From Anaerolineae bacterium (lineage in GTDB: Bacteria > Chloroflexota > Anaerolineae > Anaerolineales > UBA11858), in the NCBI GenBank assembly GCA_011176615.1, contig DUEG01000002.1:1-36947 (forward strand): a DNA stretch of 36,947 nt. Direction: 5' to 3'. The notes below the pieces were generated by a model that saw only the letters and a program-made list of their open reading frames with translations, was not told where the DNA came from and made no database searches. The position numbers and the translations under genes were made by a program. This document shows, piece by piece, positions 9,387 through 19,700 of this stretch (the stretch's first letter is position 1; every line of letters begins with the position of its first letter).

Positions 9387-11309
9387 ATGGGAAAAATTAT
9401 CGGCATTGATCTAGGGACGACCAACTCAGTTGTCGCAGTTATCGAAGGAGGAGAGCCTACAGTGATACCCTCCGCGGAGGGAGAACGACTGGTTCCTTCC
9501 GTTGTTGCAGTAAACAAAAATAATGAACGTCTTATCGGTCGTCCGGCGCGCAACCAAGCGGTCATCAATCCTGAAAATACGATTTCTTCGATTAAACGAT
9601 TTATGGGGCGTAAGTATGATGACCCAGAAGTACAACGTGCTTTGAAGCGGATTCCTTATAAAGTCACCAAAGCACCCAATGGCGATCTCCGGGTCGTCCT
9701 TGCTGGGCGGGAGTATTCCCCACCGGAGATTTCCGCAATGATCTTAGGAAAACTCAAAGCAGATGCTGAGGCTTATCTTGGAGAGCCTGTTACTCAAGCC
9801 GTGATTACCGTACCAGCCTATTTTAATGATGCCCAGCGTAATGCAACCAAGGACGCTGGAAAAATTGCTGGGCTTGAAGTGTTGCGAATTATTAACGAGC
9901 CAACTGCTTCCTCTCTAGCCTATGGACTGGATCGCAAACAAAACGAGGTCATTGCAGTTTATGACCTAGGTGGTGGCACTTTTGATATTTCAGTTCTTGA
10001 TGTTGGAGAAGGTGTTTTCCAGGTTCGATCCACGAGTGGCGACACTTTTTTGGGCGGCGACGATTTCGATCAACGAGTGATTGATTATTTGGTTGATGAG
10101 TTCAAGGGACAATATGGTATGGATATTCGTCAGGACCGTCAAGCGCTTCAGCGCCTCAAAGAGGGTGCCGAGAAAGCGAAAATAGAACTTTCTAGCATGA
10201 TGCAAACGGAGATTAATCTTCCTTACATCACGGCAGATGCAAATGGACCCAAACACTTAGTGATGACCCTTACCCGCGCAAAACTAGAACAATTGACGGG
10301 AGATTTGATTGAAAAAACAATGGGGCCTGTTAAAAGTGCTTTGGATGATGCTGGTGTTAAACCATCGGAAATCAGCGAGGTTGTTTTGGTAGGTGGAATG
10401 ACTCGAATGCCGGCAGTTCAGGAAACGGTTCGCAAATTTTTTGGTAAAGATCCACATAAAGGTGTAAACCCCGATGAAGTTGTTGCGATTGGCGCTGCTA
10501 TACAAGCGGGTGTGCTTGGTGGAGACGTAAAGGATATCCTATTACTGGATGTTACACCTTTGACGCTTTCGGTTGAGACCCTTGGTGGGGTTGCTACACC
10601 ATTGATTGAACGAAACACAACAATTCCCGCTCGAAAGAGCCAGATATTTTCGACGGCTTCTCATAACCAATCCCAAGTAGAGATTCACGTGGTTCAAGGT
10701 GAACGTCCGATGGCTGGAGACAACAAATCGCTCGGGCGCTTTATTCTTGATGGTATTCCACCAGCACCGCGAGGCGTACCACAGATTGAAGTGACCTTTG
10801 ATATTGATGCCAATGGCATTCTGAATGTCACTGCTGCGGATAAAGCAACCGGACGCAGTCAACATATTACGATTACAGCGTCCTCAGGGTTGACCGATGA
10901 AGAGGTCAAGAAAATGCAAAGGGAAGCCGAGGAACACGCAGAAGAAGATCGGAAGCGAAAGGAAATGGTTGAGGCTCGAAACAATGCTGACAATATGGCA
11001 TATAGCGCAGACAAAGCGTTAGAAGATTTGGGTGATAAAGTCCCGCCTGAAGTAAAGTCTCAAGTACAAGAAAAAGTTGCAGAGGTGCGCAAGGTTCTTG
11101 ATGATCAAAATGCAGATATTGAAACCCTGAAGCGTGTTACCGATGAACTTTCGAAAGTTGTCCAGCAAATTGGAACAGCAGCCTATCAGCAAACTAGTGG
11201 GCAGACCGCTGCCCCAGGTGCCGAAGAACAACCTGGAACAACAGGAGACGAACCAGGACCATCCGAAGACGAAGGTGTGGTGGATGGAGAATTCAAGGAT
11301 GTTAATTAA
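9387..11309 (+). CDS. dnaK: Molecular chaperone DnaK (Hsp70)
   Basis: 640 aa; [80 protein letters not shown]. Confidence 0.99.
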   Translation: MGKIIGIDLGTTNSVVAVIEGGEPTVIPSAEGERLVPSVVAVNKNNERLIGRPARNQAVINPENTISSIKRFMGRKYDDPEVQRALKRIPYKVTKAPNGDLRVVLAGREYSPPEISAMILGKLKADAEAYLGEPVTQAVITVPAYFNDAQRNATKDAGKIAGLEVLRIINEPTASSLAYGLDRKQNEVIAVYDLGGGTFDISVLDVGEGVFQVRSTSGDTFLGGDDFDQRVIDYLVDEFKGQYGMDIRQDRQALQRLKEGAEKAKIELSSMMQTEINLPYITADANGPKHLVMTLTRAKLEQLTGDLIEKTMGPVKSALDDAGVKPSEISEVVLVGGMTRMPAVQETVRKFFGKDPHKGVNPDEVVAIGAAIQAGVLGGDVKDILLLDVTPLTLSVETLGGVATPLIERNTTIPARKSQIFSTASHNQSQVEIHVVQGERPMAGDNKSLGRFILDGIPPAPRGVPQIEVTFDIDANGILNVTAADKATGRSQHITITASSGLTDEEVKKMQREAEEHAEEDRKRKEMVEARNNADNMAYSADKALEDLGDKVPPEVKSQVQEKVAEVRKVLDDQNADIETLKRVTDELSKVVQQIGTAAYQQTSGQTAAPGAEEQPGTTGDEPGPSEDEGVVDGEFKDVN

Positions 11310-11354
11310 AGGGGAAAATATGCGAGGTTTTAACTCGGTAGTATCTGGATAACG

Positions 11355-12482
11355 ATGGCTCAACGCGATTATTATGAGGTCCTTGGTGTCTCTCGCAGTG
11401 CTACAAAGGATGATATAAAAACGGCTTTCCGCCGCCTGGCTCGAAAATATCATCCAGATGTTAGCAAAGACGCTGATGCTGAGGAAAGATTCAAAGAAAT
11501 CAATGAAGCATACGCAGTGCTTTCTGATGAACAGAAACGCGCTGCGTATGACCGCTTTGGTCATGCTGGTGTACAAGGAATGGGTGGTGTACCAGATTGG
11601 ACCACGATGGATTTTAGTGATATCTTCGGGGATTTGTTTGGTTTTGGAGGTTTTGGATTTGGACGTCAGAGCCAACGATCCAGAAACGCTCCTAGGCGCG
11701 GCGCAGATTTGCAATATCGATTAACGCTCGATTTTGAAGAAGCCATATTTGGTGTGGAAAAGGAAATTGAAATTACTCGTGATGAAGTATGTGAAATATG
11801 CCATGGGACGGGCGCCAAACCTGGAACATCTCCAAAAACCTGCCCAACCTGTAATGGACGCGGCGAAGTGCGCCAGACTCGCCAAACGATCCTTGGTTCA
11901 ATGGTTCAGGTAACAACCTGTCCAACTTGCGGCGGTAAAGGAAAGGTTGTTGATACACCTTGTTCGGCGTGTGGAGGGCGCGGCTATGTTCGTAAGACTC
12001 GCCGTAAAGTGGTATCGATACCTGCTGGTGTGGATACCGGCACGCAAATTCGTTTGGCAGGCGAAGGGGAACCAGGTGTAAATGGCGGACCCCCAGGGAA
12101 TCTTTATGTTGTCATTCAAGTGCGCTCGCATAAATACTTCAGGCGCCGGAATAATGACATCTTACTGGATTTGAACATAAATATTGCGCAAGCGACTTTA
12201 GGTGCGGAAGTGAAAGTTCCAACAGTCGATGGTGATGCCATTCTTACAATTCCTCGTGGAACCCAACCCGGGAAAGTTCTTCGCATGCGAGGCAAGGGCG
12301 TTCCATACTTGCGAAACAATGGGAGAGGTGACCAATTGGTAATTGTTAATGTCAATATTCCTAAATCCCTGAACGCAGAACAGCGAGAATTATTCGAAAA
12401 ATTGGCAAAGAGTTTAGGAAGTGAAGTGTTGCCTCAAGAGCGAAGTTTTTTGGAACACCTTAAGGATTTCTTGGGTGGGTAA
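11355..12482 (+). CDS. dnaJ: Chaperone DnaJ (Hsp40, type I)
   Basis: 375 aa; J domain with HPD, G/F region, four zinc-binding CxxCxGxG-like motifs (CEICHGTG, CPTCNGRG, CPTCGGKG, CSACGGRG). Confidence 0.98.
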   Translation: MAQRDYYEVLGVSRSATKDDIKTAFRRLARKYHPDVSKDADAEERFKEINEAYAVLSDEQKRAAYDRFGHAGVQGMGGVPDWTTMDFSDIFGDLFGFGGFGFGRQSQRSRNAPRRGADLQYRLTLDFEEAIFGVEKEIEITRDEVCEICHGTGAKPGTSPKTCPTCNGRGEVRQTRQTILGSMVQVTTCPTCGGKGKVVDTPCSACGGRGYVRKTRRKVVSIPAGVDTGTQIRLAGEGEPGVNGGPPGNLYVVIQVRSHKYFRRRNNDILLDLNINIAQATLGAEVKVPTVDGDAILTIPRGTQPGKVLRMRGKGVPYLRNNGRGDQLVIVNVNIPKSLNAEQRELFEKLAKSLGSEVLPQERSFLEHLKDFLGG

Positions 12483-12513
12483 AGAGTGATTTTTCAAATA
12501 CGATGAATGAGTC

Positions 12514-12550
12514 AAGACCTCCGAGGCAAACCACGTTCGGGGGTTTTGTT
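12514..12550 (+). terminator. Terminator after dnaJ
   Basis: ACCTCCGA-ggcaaaccacgt-TCGGGGGT hairpin followed by TTTTGTT. Confidence 0.7.
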
Positions 12551-12633
12551 AACTCCTGATTTAAATACTTGGTAAAATTGATTTAAGGTAATCCTTGTAC
12601 GACGAAATGTCTGTGAGGATTTATCGTTAAAGG

Positions 12634-13569
12634 TTGAAAATGATGGAAGAAAACTTGAGCTGGATGGATGTTAAACTTTTGGTTAAAAGGGAATTGGCAG
12701 AGGCTGTGGCGGATGTTTTCTCTCGCTTTGCGCCCGAAGGTGTAATGATTGAAAGCACTGATGTCGCTGTGGATGCAAATGGCGAGGAACACGCGACGGG
12801 ACCCCTGCGAGTCCATGCATTTTTACCCTTTGACTCACAACTCGAGGATACACGTAGAAAATTGGAGGAGGCGCTCTGGCATTTGAGCGTCATCCATCCG
12901 CTTCCTACGCCGGAATATACGCCTCTGAATGAAAAAGACTGGATAGAAACATGGAAGCATCATTATCGTCCAATTGCGATTGGTAAACGCTTAATGATCG
13001 TGCCTGCCTGGGTGGATTTACCCGAGGGTGGTAGAGCGCAGATCCGAATCGAACCGGGGTTGGCTTTTGGTACAGGCACTCATCCGACAACACAGTTATG
13101 CTTAGAGATATTAGATGGTTTCATTCAAGAAAGCAACACCTTTATGGATGTGTTCGATGTGGGATGTGGTTCTGGCATCTTGTCCATTGCAGCATTAAAA
13201 CTTGGCGCAGGACGAGCGTTTGGGGTTGATGTTAACCATAAGGCAATTGAAACCGCCAAGAAAAATGCAGAGATAAATGATATTACGAATAGGTTTCATT
13301 TAGCGGTCGGATCTGTAGCCGAGATACGAGGCGGGATTTTTGATGTTAATCATGCACCGATTGTTCTTGCTAATATCATTGCGCCAATTCTAAAGAAGTT
13401 AATGTTCGCTGGTTTGGGCGATATTGTTGCACCGGGTGGCGTATTAATACTATCAGGAATTTTAGAAGAGCAACTGGTAGAGATGCTGCGTGTGCTTAAT
13501 GCCAATGGGTTCTTTGTGCGGAGCAAAAATCAGATTGATGACTGGGTGGCACTGGTTGCTTCCAGATGA
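12634..13569 (+). CDS. prmA: Ribosomal protein L11 methyltransferase PrmA
   Basis: About 311 aa; LNEKDWIETWKHHYRPIAIGKRLMIVPAW, GLAFGTGTHPTTQLCLEIL, DVGCGSGILSIAALKLGA, LANIIAPIL. Confidence 0.95.
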   Translation: MKMMEENLSWMDVKLLVKRELAEAVADVFSRFAPEGVMIESTDVAVDANGEEHATGPLRVHAFLPFDSQLEDTRRKLEEALWHLSVIHPLPTPEYTPLNEKDWIETWKHHYRPIAIGKRLMIVPAWVDLPEGGRAQIRIEPGLAFGTGTHPTTQLCLEILDGFIQESNTFMDVFDVGCGSGILSIAALKLGAGRAFGVDVNHKAIETAKKNAEINDITNRFHLAVGSVAEIRGGIFDVNHAPIVLANIIAPILKKLMFAGLGDIVAPGGVLILSGILEEQLVEMLRVLNANGFFVRSKNQIDDWVALVASR

Positions 13570-13744
13570 TTTAAGATGTTTGGTCTATATTGGAGTTGGA
13601 AAAACCAAGGAAAATATGCAATGTACAAAAAAAAGACATTTATGTTTATCCTTTAGGATATAGTCTGTTTTGGTTGAAAGTGTCCTGGACATAGCAAGGA
13701 CATAAACATGGTTTTATGGATGCACTAATAAAATAGATCTTCAA

Positions 13745-15613
13745 ATGGGAATTTCAGAACATATCCAATTGATCCTCGATTCGCTTCCCGACAAAACGGG
13801 TGTCTATTTGATGAAAGATGCCAAAGGGGATGTAATTTATGTGGGAAAAGCGGTCAATCTCCGGCACAGGGTTAGATCATATTTTCAGATTAGCGCCCAA
13901 GAACGTCTTAGAACGCGCCAACTGGTTAGCAAGATCGCGGATATTGAATGGATTCTCGTAGGATCAGAATTAGAAGCCTTAATTCTTGAGATGAATTTGA
14001 TCAAAAAGCACCGCCCTTTTTTCAATGTTCGGTTGAAAGATGATAAAAGGTACCCATATATTAAAATCCATTGGGCTTCACCATATCCAAAAGTAACGAT
14101 TACTCGCCGTATCGTTAAGGATGGTTCGCGTTATTATGGTCCTTATACAAGTGTATGGGCAGTGACGCAGACTCTTCACGTACTCCGCAGGGTGTTCCCC
14201 TATTTAACTTGTGATCGGGTGATAACAGGAGAGGATAAGCGAGCGTGTCTTTATTACGATATCAAACTTTGTAGCGCACCTTGTATTGGTGCTGTTAACA
14301 AAAAAGAATATCGGCAAATGATATCTTATCTTGCCCAATTTTTAGAAGGACGTACGGATGATATCGTCGAGCAGTTGAAAAAGGAAATGAAACAAGCATC
14401 GAAAGAATTGCAATTCGAACATGCAGCAGTCATACGCGACCAATTACGCGCAATTGAGCGTGTTGTAGAACGTCAGCGAGTAGTCTTTGGGTCTGATTAT
14501 AAAGACTCTGATGTGATCGCAATGGCACGGTCGGAGAGAGAAGCATGTATTCAGGTGTTTTTTGTTCGAGGAGGAAAACTAATTGGGAGCGAATATTTTA
14601 TTATGGAGGGTACGGATGAAACGCCTGATTCGAATGTTCTGGCTGAATTCCTGAAACAATTTTACGATCAGGTTCCTCAATTACCAAAGCAAGTACTACT
14701 CCCCCATGAAGTCGAAGAAGCGAAAATTATTGAGCAATGGTTGAGAAGCCGGAGTGCTGGGAAATCCGTCCGTTTGCTCATCCCTCGCAGAGGCATAAAA
14801 AAAGATTTGGTTAAAATGGCTGCTGAGAATGCAGCAGAGAATTTAATGGCGTTACAGTTTCAATGGGATGCTGACAAACATCGCCAAACAGAAGCGCTTG
14901 CAGAGTTACGCGATGCTCTTCAATTGCAACGTATACCGAATCGTATTGAGTGCTATGATATCTCCAATACTATGGGTACTGCAATCACAGGCAGCATGGT
15001 TGTCTTTGAACAAGGAGTGCCAAACAAGAAACACTATAGGCGGTTTAACATCAGGTCGGTTTCTGGGGTGCCGGATGATTTTGCGAGCATGGAGGAAGTA
15101 TTAACCCGTCGTTTTAGGCGCTGGAAATCGACGGACGAAACCGAGCATATTACCAAGAAACATGTTGACCGCTCGTTTTCATCGTTACCTGATTTATTAA
15201 TGGTTGATGGTGGTAAAGGTCAATTAAGCCGAGCAATAAAGGTATTGGAACAATACAATTTGGATGGAAAAATCCCTGTCATTGGGCTTGCAAAGAAGCA
15301 TGAAGAGATATTTGTTCCAGGGAGGTCCCAATCTATTCTGTTGCCCAGAAGATCAGAAGGGTTGTATCTCTTGCAACGTATTCGTGATGAAGCACATCGC
15401 TTCGCAATTACAGCACATAGAAATAAACGCACTAAACAAAGTATGGCGTCAGTGCTTGATGCGATTCCCGGTATTGGTCCTGTGCGCCGCAAAGCACTCC
15501 TGAAACATTTCGGTTCGATTGAAGAGATTCGCAAGGCTTCTATTGAAACACTCGCCTCAGCCCCTAAGATGAATTCTCAATTGGCTGGTGCCATTAAGGA
15601 ATATTTGGATTAG
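13745..15613 (+). CDS. uvrC: Excinuclease ABC subunit UvrC
   Basis: 622 aa; GIY-YIG domain (DKTGVYLMKDAKGDVIYVGKAVNLRHRVRSYF), UVR motif, RNase H-like domain (RIECYDISNTMGT), C-terminal HhH. Confidence 0.98.
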   Translation: MGISEHIQLILDSLPDKTGVYLMKDAKGDVIYVGKAVNLRHRVRSYFQISAQERLRTRQLVSKIADIEWILVGSELEALILEMNLIKKHRPFFNVRLKDDKRYPYIKIHWASPYPKVTITRRIVKDGSRYYGPYTSVWAVTQTLHVLRRVFPYLTCDRVITGEDKRACLYYDIKLCSAPCIGAVNKKEYRQMISYLAQFLEGRTDDIVEQLKKEMKQASKELQFEHAAVIRDQLRAIERVVERQRVVFGSDYKDSDVIAMARSEREACIQVFFVRGGKLIGSEYFIMEGTDETPDSNVLAEFLKQFYDQVPQLPKQVLLPHEVEEAKIIEQWLRSRSAGKSVRLLIPRRGIKKDLVKMAAENAAENLMALQFQWDADKHRQTEALAELRDALQLQRIPNRIECYDISNTMGTAITGSMVVFEQGVPNKKHYRRFNIRSVSGVPDDFASMEEVLTRRFRRWKSTDETEHITKKHVDRSFSSLPDLLMVDGGKGQLSRAIKVLEQYNLDGKIPVIGLAKKHEEIFVPGRSQSILLPRRSEGLYLLQRIRDEAHRFAITAHRNKRTKQSMASVLDAIPGIGPVRRKALLKHFGSIEEIRKASIETLASAPKMNSQLAGAIKEYLD

Positions 15614-15658
15614 AATATACATTATTGAAATTCGATACTATTGCTTTTGGATAGAAAA

Positions 15659-16060
15659 ATGAAAACAGTCTGGTATATTGACGATGACAAAGAAATGATA
15701 CAGGCTGTGCGTTTAATGCTTAAAATGTTAAAATTCCGAACCATATCTTTCAATGATGCACGCGCGGCGGCGCGGTCGTTGTTGAACGGTGAGCATCCAA
15801 CCCTGATTATATTGGATATCAACATGCCCAAAGTCTCTGGAATAGAGTTTCTCACTTTCCTACGCAAAAAAGAAACATGGAAGGGCATTCCAGTTGTGAT
15901 GCTTTCATCTGAAGCGGATGATGTTCAGGTAGATGAAGCGTTAGCGCTTGGCGCTGATAGTTATGTCACAAAGCCTGTGATGATTAATGAACTTGAGAAT
16001 GCGATTGACCAAGCGATTACTAATCGTTTAGAGGAACTTGGTAGAGAAGAGTCAGCATAA
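15659..16060 (+). CDS. Single-domain CheY-like response regulator
   Basis: YIDDDKEM acidic patch, IILDINMPKVSG phospho-acceptor loop, DSYVTKP Lys. The ORF track starts at TTG 15641; the ATG at 15659 is preferred. Confidence 0.9.
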   Translation: MKTVWYIDDDKEMIQAVRLMLKMLKFRTISFNDARAAARSLLNGEHPTLIILDINMPKVSGIEFLTFLRKKETWKGIPVVMLSSEADDVQVDEALALGADSYVTKPVMINELENAIDQAITNRLEELGREESA

Positions 16061-16135
16061 ATAATTGACCGCTCTGCTATCTGGTTAAAAATGGATTTTA
16101 AAAAAATAATTATAGTAATGTAGGAGTTTCGTGAA

Positions 16136-16279
16136 ATGGCACAGAAAAAGAAAAAAGCGAAAGCCAAGCCCAAACAAAACCAAGGCAAACGCCGGAGTAT
16201 GCGTAATCAACAAATAGTTATGGCGATCATCGGTGTGCTTATTATCCTTTCAATGGTAATTTCGTTAATTAAATTTTAG
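16136..16279 (+). CDS. Small (47 aa) Lys-rich single-TM protein
   Basis: My translation: MAQKKKKAKAKPKQNQGKRRSMRNQQIVMAIIGVLIILSMVISLIKF*, with AGGAG about 10 nt upstream. Below the ORF-track size cutoff. Confidence 0.65.
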   Translation: MAQKKKKAKAKPKQNQGKRRSMRNQQIVMAIIGVLIILSMVISLIKF

Positions 16280-16291
16280 TAAACCGCCCGG

Positions 16292-16450
16292 TATAATAAC
16301 ATATGTGCGGAGGAATCTGTAGCAGAAGAAGGTTTTTCCCCGATGGTTTGAAAGGTGATTTGTGATGCTCATTATGCCTTTTAATATCCCCTCGGTAAAT
16401 TTTGAGTTCACCGATTATCTTCTCGAGTGAATCGCTATCGGGGCAAAGTA
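16292..16450 (+). ncRNA. Candidate structured RNA (unassigned)
   Basis: TATAAT at 16292-16297; long-range stem CCCCGATGG / CTATCGGGG enclosing about 88 nt with internal hairpins (AAAGG/CCTTT; TTCAC/GTGAA). No recognised Rfam-type motif. Confidence 0.25.
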
Positions 16451-16614
16451 GTATGCAGGAAATCAAAAAAATTTGTCTATATTAAAGCCTAGCGCTCTAT
16501 GATTATTAGTGGGCAGCGGTGACTTTGAAATAATATCAGATGTTATATGAACAGATTGATATGGATCGAGAATCGATAATATAGACCAGGTTTCTTGATT
16601 GAGGGAGGTTTTTT

Positions 16615-16646
16615 TTCTGCAATTATCTCGTTATGGAATTGCAGAA
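16615..16646. repeat. 10-bp perfect inverted repeat
   Basis: TTCTGCAATT (16615-16624) - 12 nt - AATTGCAGAA (16637-16646). Confidence 0.7.
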
Positions 16647-16690
16647 ACAGATGACAGGGTTATAAAAGGCTGGCATCTGTTTTACTTACT
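16645..16690. terminator. Terminator-like hairpin between convergent genes
   Basis: AAACAGATG-a-CAG ... CTG-g-CATCTGTTT, followed on + by a T-rich tract (tttacttactttt). Confidence 0.55.
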
Positions 16691-16718
16691 TTTGTTATTC
16701 TTTTTAGAATGGTGAATA

Positions 16719-19700
16719 TCAATTGCTTTTGACAATGGTTTGGAGAACAGCGTTGAAATCATCGATTGTAAAAGGCTTTTGTAACCAATGCACCCTCCCT
16801 TTTTCAAGCAAGGCTTGTGCATCTTTGCCTAGGGGATGCCCCGTGACAAAAAGAATTTTGGTGTCTCGCCAGCGTTCTTTGATTTGATTATAAAGGTCAA
16901 TGCCGTCCATTTGAGGCATTACGAGATCGCTGATTATTAGAAAGATCGATTTATTGTAACGCTCTAATTGATCTAGAGCGACTTTCCCGTTTAGTGCAAG
17001 GATCACATTATAGTGTTGGGCTTCTAAAAGAGTCCGTAAAGCCTTTCGTGTAGAAGCGTCATCCTCGACAATAAGCACCATTTTGCCTTTACCGTCCATG
17101 TCTCCTAGGCTTGAGATGTATTTTTTAGGGGTGGAAGATCCGCGTAATTTTGGCAAGAAAATGTGAAAAGTAGTGCCTCTGCCGACTTGTGTGTCGAATG
17201 TAATCACACCGTCATGCTGTTTGATGATCCCGTAAACTTGCGCTAATCCAAGCCCGGTACCTTTATCAACAGGCTTTGTTGTAAAGAAAGGTTCGAAGAT
17301 TCGTGAAGTTAATTCTGGCGGAATGCCGCGGCCGGTATCGGATACGGATATGCGTATCCATTCTCCCGGTGTAATATCAGGTGATGGGGGAATGTCGTCT
17401 TTTCTAAATTTGACATGGGCAAGTTCGAAGCGAAGCGTACCGCTTTTTTCCATTGCATCCCGCGCATTAACTGCTAAGTTCATAAACACTTGTTGAAGTC
17501 GAGTGGGGTCTGCAGTGACGAGATATTGATCGTCCTCGTAAGAAAGTTCGACGCGAATGGTCTCTGGTAAGGTGCGGTCAAGTATTTCTTTGATTTCTTT
17601 AATAAAAGGCAGGAGATCGAGGGGGCTTGGTTCCATAACAGAACGACGACTGAAATCAAGTATCTGTCGAATCAGGCTAGAAGCACGTTGTACCTGTTGT
17701 TGGATAGTTTCAATGCGCTCCTCGCTTTCGGATGTTAGATTAGCGTCCATCTTTAGCAGATCTATGTAAACCGTGATTGTAGCCATGATATTGTTGAAAT
17801 CATGTGCGATACCGGCAGCCAATTGTCCCACGGTTGCTAATCGGTCTTGTTTTTGGATATGGTCTTGTATTTTTCGCTCTTGGGTAACATCGCGCATCAA
17901 AAGTACCCATTGTTTTCTGTCGTTGTCTAGCGGGTGAATTTGAGTTTCAAAAGTACGTTTCTGCGGTCGTTCAATGGTGATTTCAACCGGTAACGGGTCA
18001 TTATGTTTAGCAACCAATTGGGTTATTGGATATTTGCCGAGTTGATATATCACATCTCCAATCTTAGCGTAGGTTAGGAGTGACATAAATTCGTTCCCCA
18101 AGGGATTAGCGATTTGTAAACGGTAGTTTTGATCGAGTAAGAGGATTCCAATTGGCAATCTTTCAATCAGACTCTCTAAGCGGTACTGCTCTGCTGCAAG
18201 CATATCTACTAAGCGGTTGATGTCTTGGTATCGTCTGGCATTACTGAGCGCGAGGCTGGTTTGCTGACTGATCGCTTGAAGAAGTTCAAATTGGTTTTGA
18301 GTAAAGGCGGCAGGTTCTGTGCTCAGGACGGAAAGGGTGCCGAGCAATTTGTCTTCCTCCAAGAGAGGCACAACCATGGCGGAGATAATGTCTTCATCGA
18401 GGTTGGGCATTACACGCCAGCGTTCATCTTCTCTTACGTCGGATATATTGACAGGGTGACGATTTTCTGCTACCCAACCATCAAGTCCAACATTCATATT
18501 TTGTTTGAGATTCTGTTCGGGTTCAGCGATATTAGTATCTGTTTTTTTGTAAATAGCCCGCATGCTGAGGAATTTCTCTTCAGGTATATATATACATGCT
18601 TGCCCCATGGAGGCACCCATTGCTTTGCAGGTAAGTTTAATGGCTCGTTTCAGGATTTCATCAGGGATTAAACTGGTCGTAACAGCCTTTCCAATGTCGT
18701 ACAGTAACCCCAAGTGGCGGCGCTCAATTGTGGTTTGTTCGAACAGGCGTGCGTTCTCGATTTCGAGAGCGGCTTGGTCTCCCAATAATTGGAGTAAACG
18801 GATATCGCTATCGCTGAAAGCGTCTGTTTCTTGGCTAGTCACATTAATAACCCCAGTAACGCATCCCCCTGTTTTCATTGGAATGCTCACGATTGAACCT
18901 TGCCACCCTTTCTGCGTGGCAATCTCATCGAAAAGTGGATGATTATGTAAATCTGAGATTACGATGGTTTCACCGCTACGGGCGACCTTATAAGTAAGAC
19001 CATTTTCGCGTGGTTCAGATATTGGTTTATCCTGTTTCCTATGCTGCCATACTGCAGCGCCAAAGGTCAACAGATCATTTTTATAGAAAAAAATATGTGC
19101 GTCCAACGCAGCGGGAATCAATTGGAATATTCCTTCAAGGATAGCGTCAAGAACAGCCTTTTGGTCAAGACTTGTGGTTAATTTAAGATTAACTTCTCTT
19201 AATTTTTCAAGCGCTATTACGCGCTTTTCTTCTGTCTGGAATATATGTGCGTTCTCAATGGCTGCAGAAGTATGGGCGGCGAATGCTTGGACTAACGCGA
19301 TTTCGTCATTATTGAATCCCCCCGGCTCTATTCGGTCAATTCCCAAAAAGCCAATAGTTTGATCGCGGATGAGAAGAGGTGCGCCCAGCCAAGACCGGAC
19401 GTGCTCAGAAATAGGAGTGCTCTCCCAATATGGGCTTTGTTGGGTATCTAAGATGACAACAGGTTTCTTAGTAGTGATTAATTCCTGGATAATTTTGTTG
19501 TCAATATTCAAAGAGATGTTATGAAGGCGAGATGGATCAATATAAGAATCGTAACCAAATCCGGCACGCATATTGACATCAGCGCCTTCAATGAACATAA
19601 CATTTCCAGAATCAAAGGGAAGGACATGTGCCAATTGCTCAAGAACAGTATTGATAATTTGATCTAAAGAAAGCGTTGAACCAATCACATGCGCTGCTTC

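Noticed and set aside
11019-11714. 231-aa minus-strand ORF opposite dnaK/dnaJ
   Set aside because: Antisense to two clearly coding genes; no recognisable domains; long antisense ORFs opposite dnaK are a known codon-bias artefact.
16292-16450. Assignment of the structured gap as 6S, SRP or RNase P RNA
   Set aside because: None of the conserved sequence signatures of these RNAs could be found; kept only as an unassigned candidate.
16615-16646. Inverted repeat considered as a rho-independent terminator
   Set aside because: The T-run lies on the 5' side on the plus strand and becomes an A-run after the hairpin on the minus strand, so neither orientation fits a canonical terminator.
18225-18942. 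Plus-strand ORFs of 126-148 aa inside the giant kinase
   Set aside because: Antisense to a continuous multi-domain frame; no independent support.
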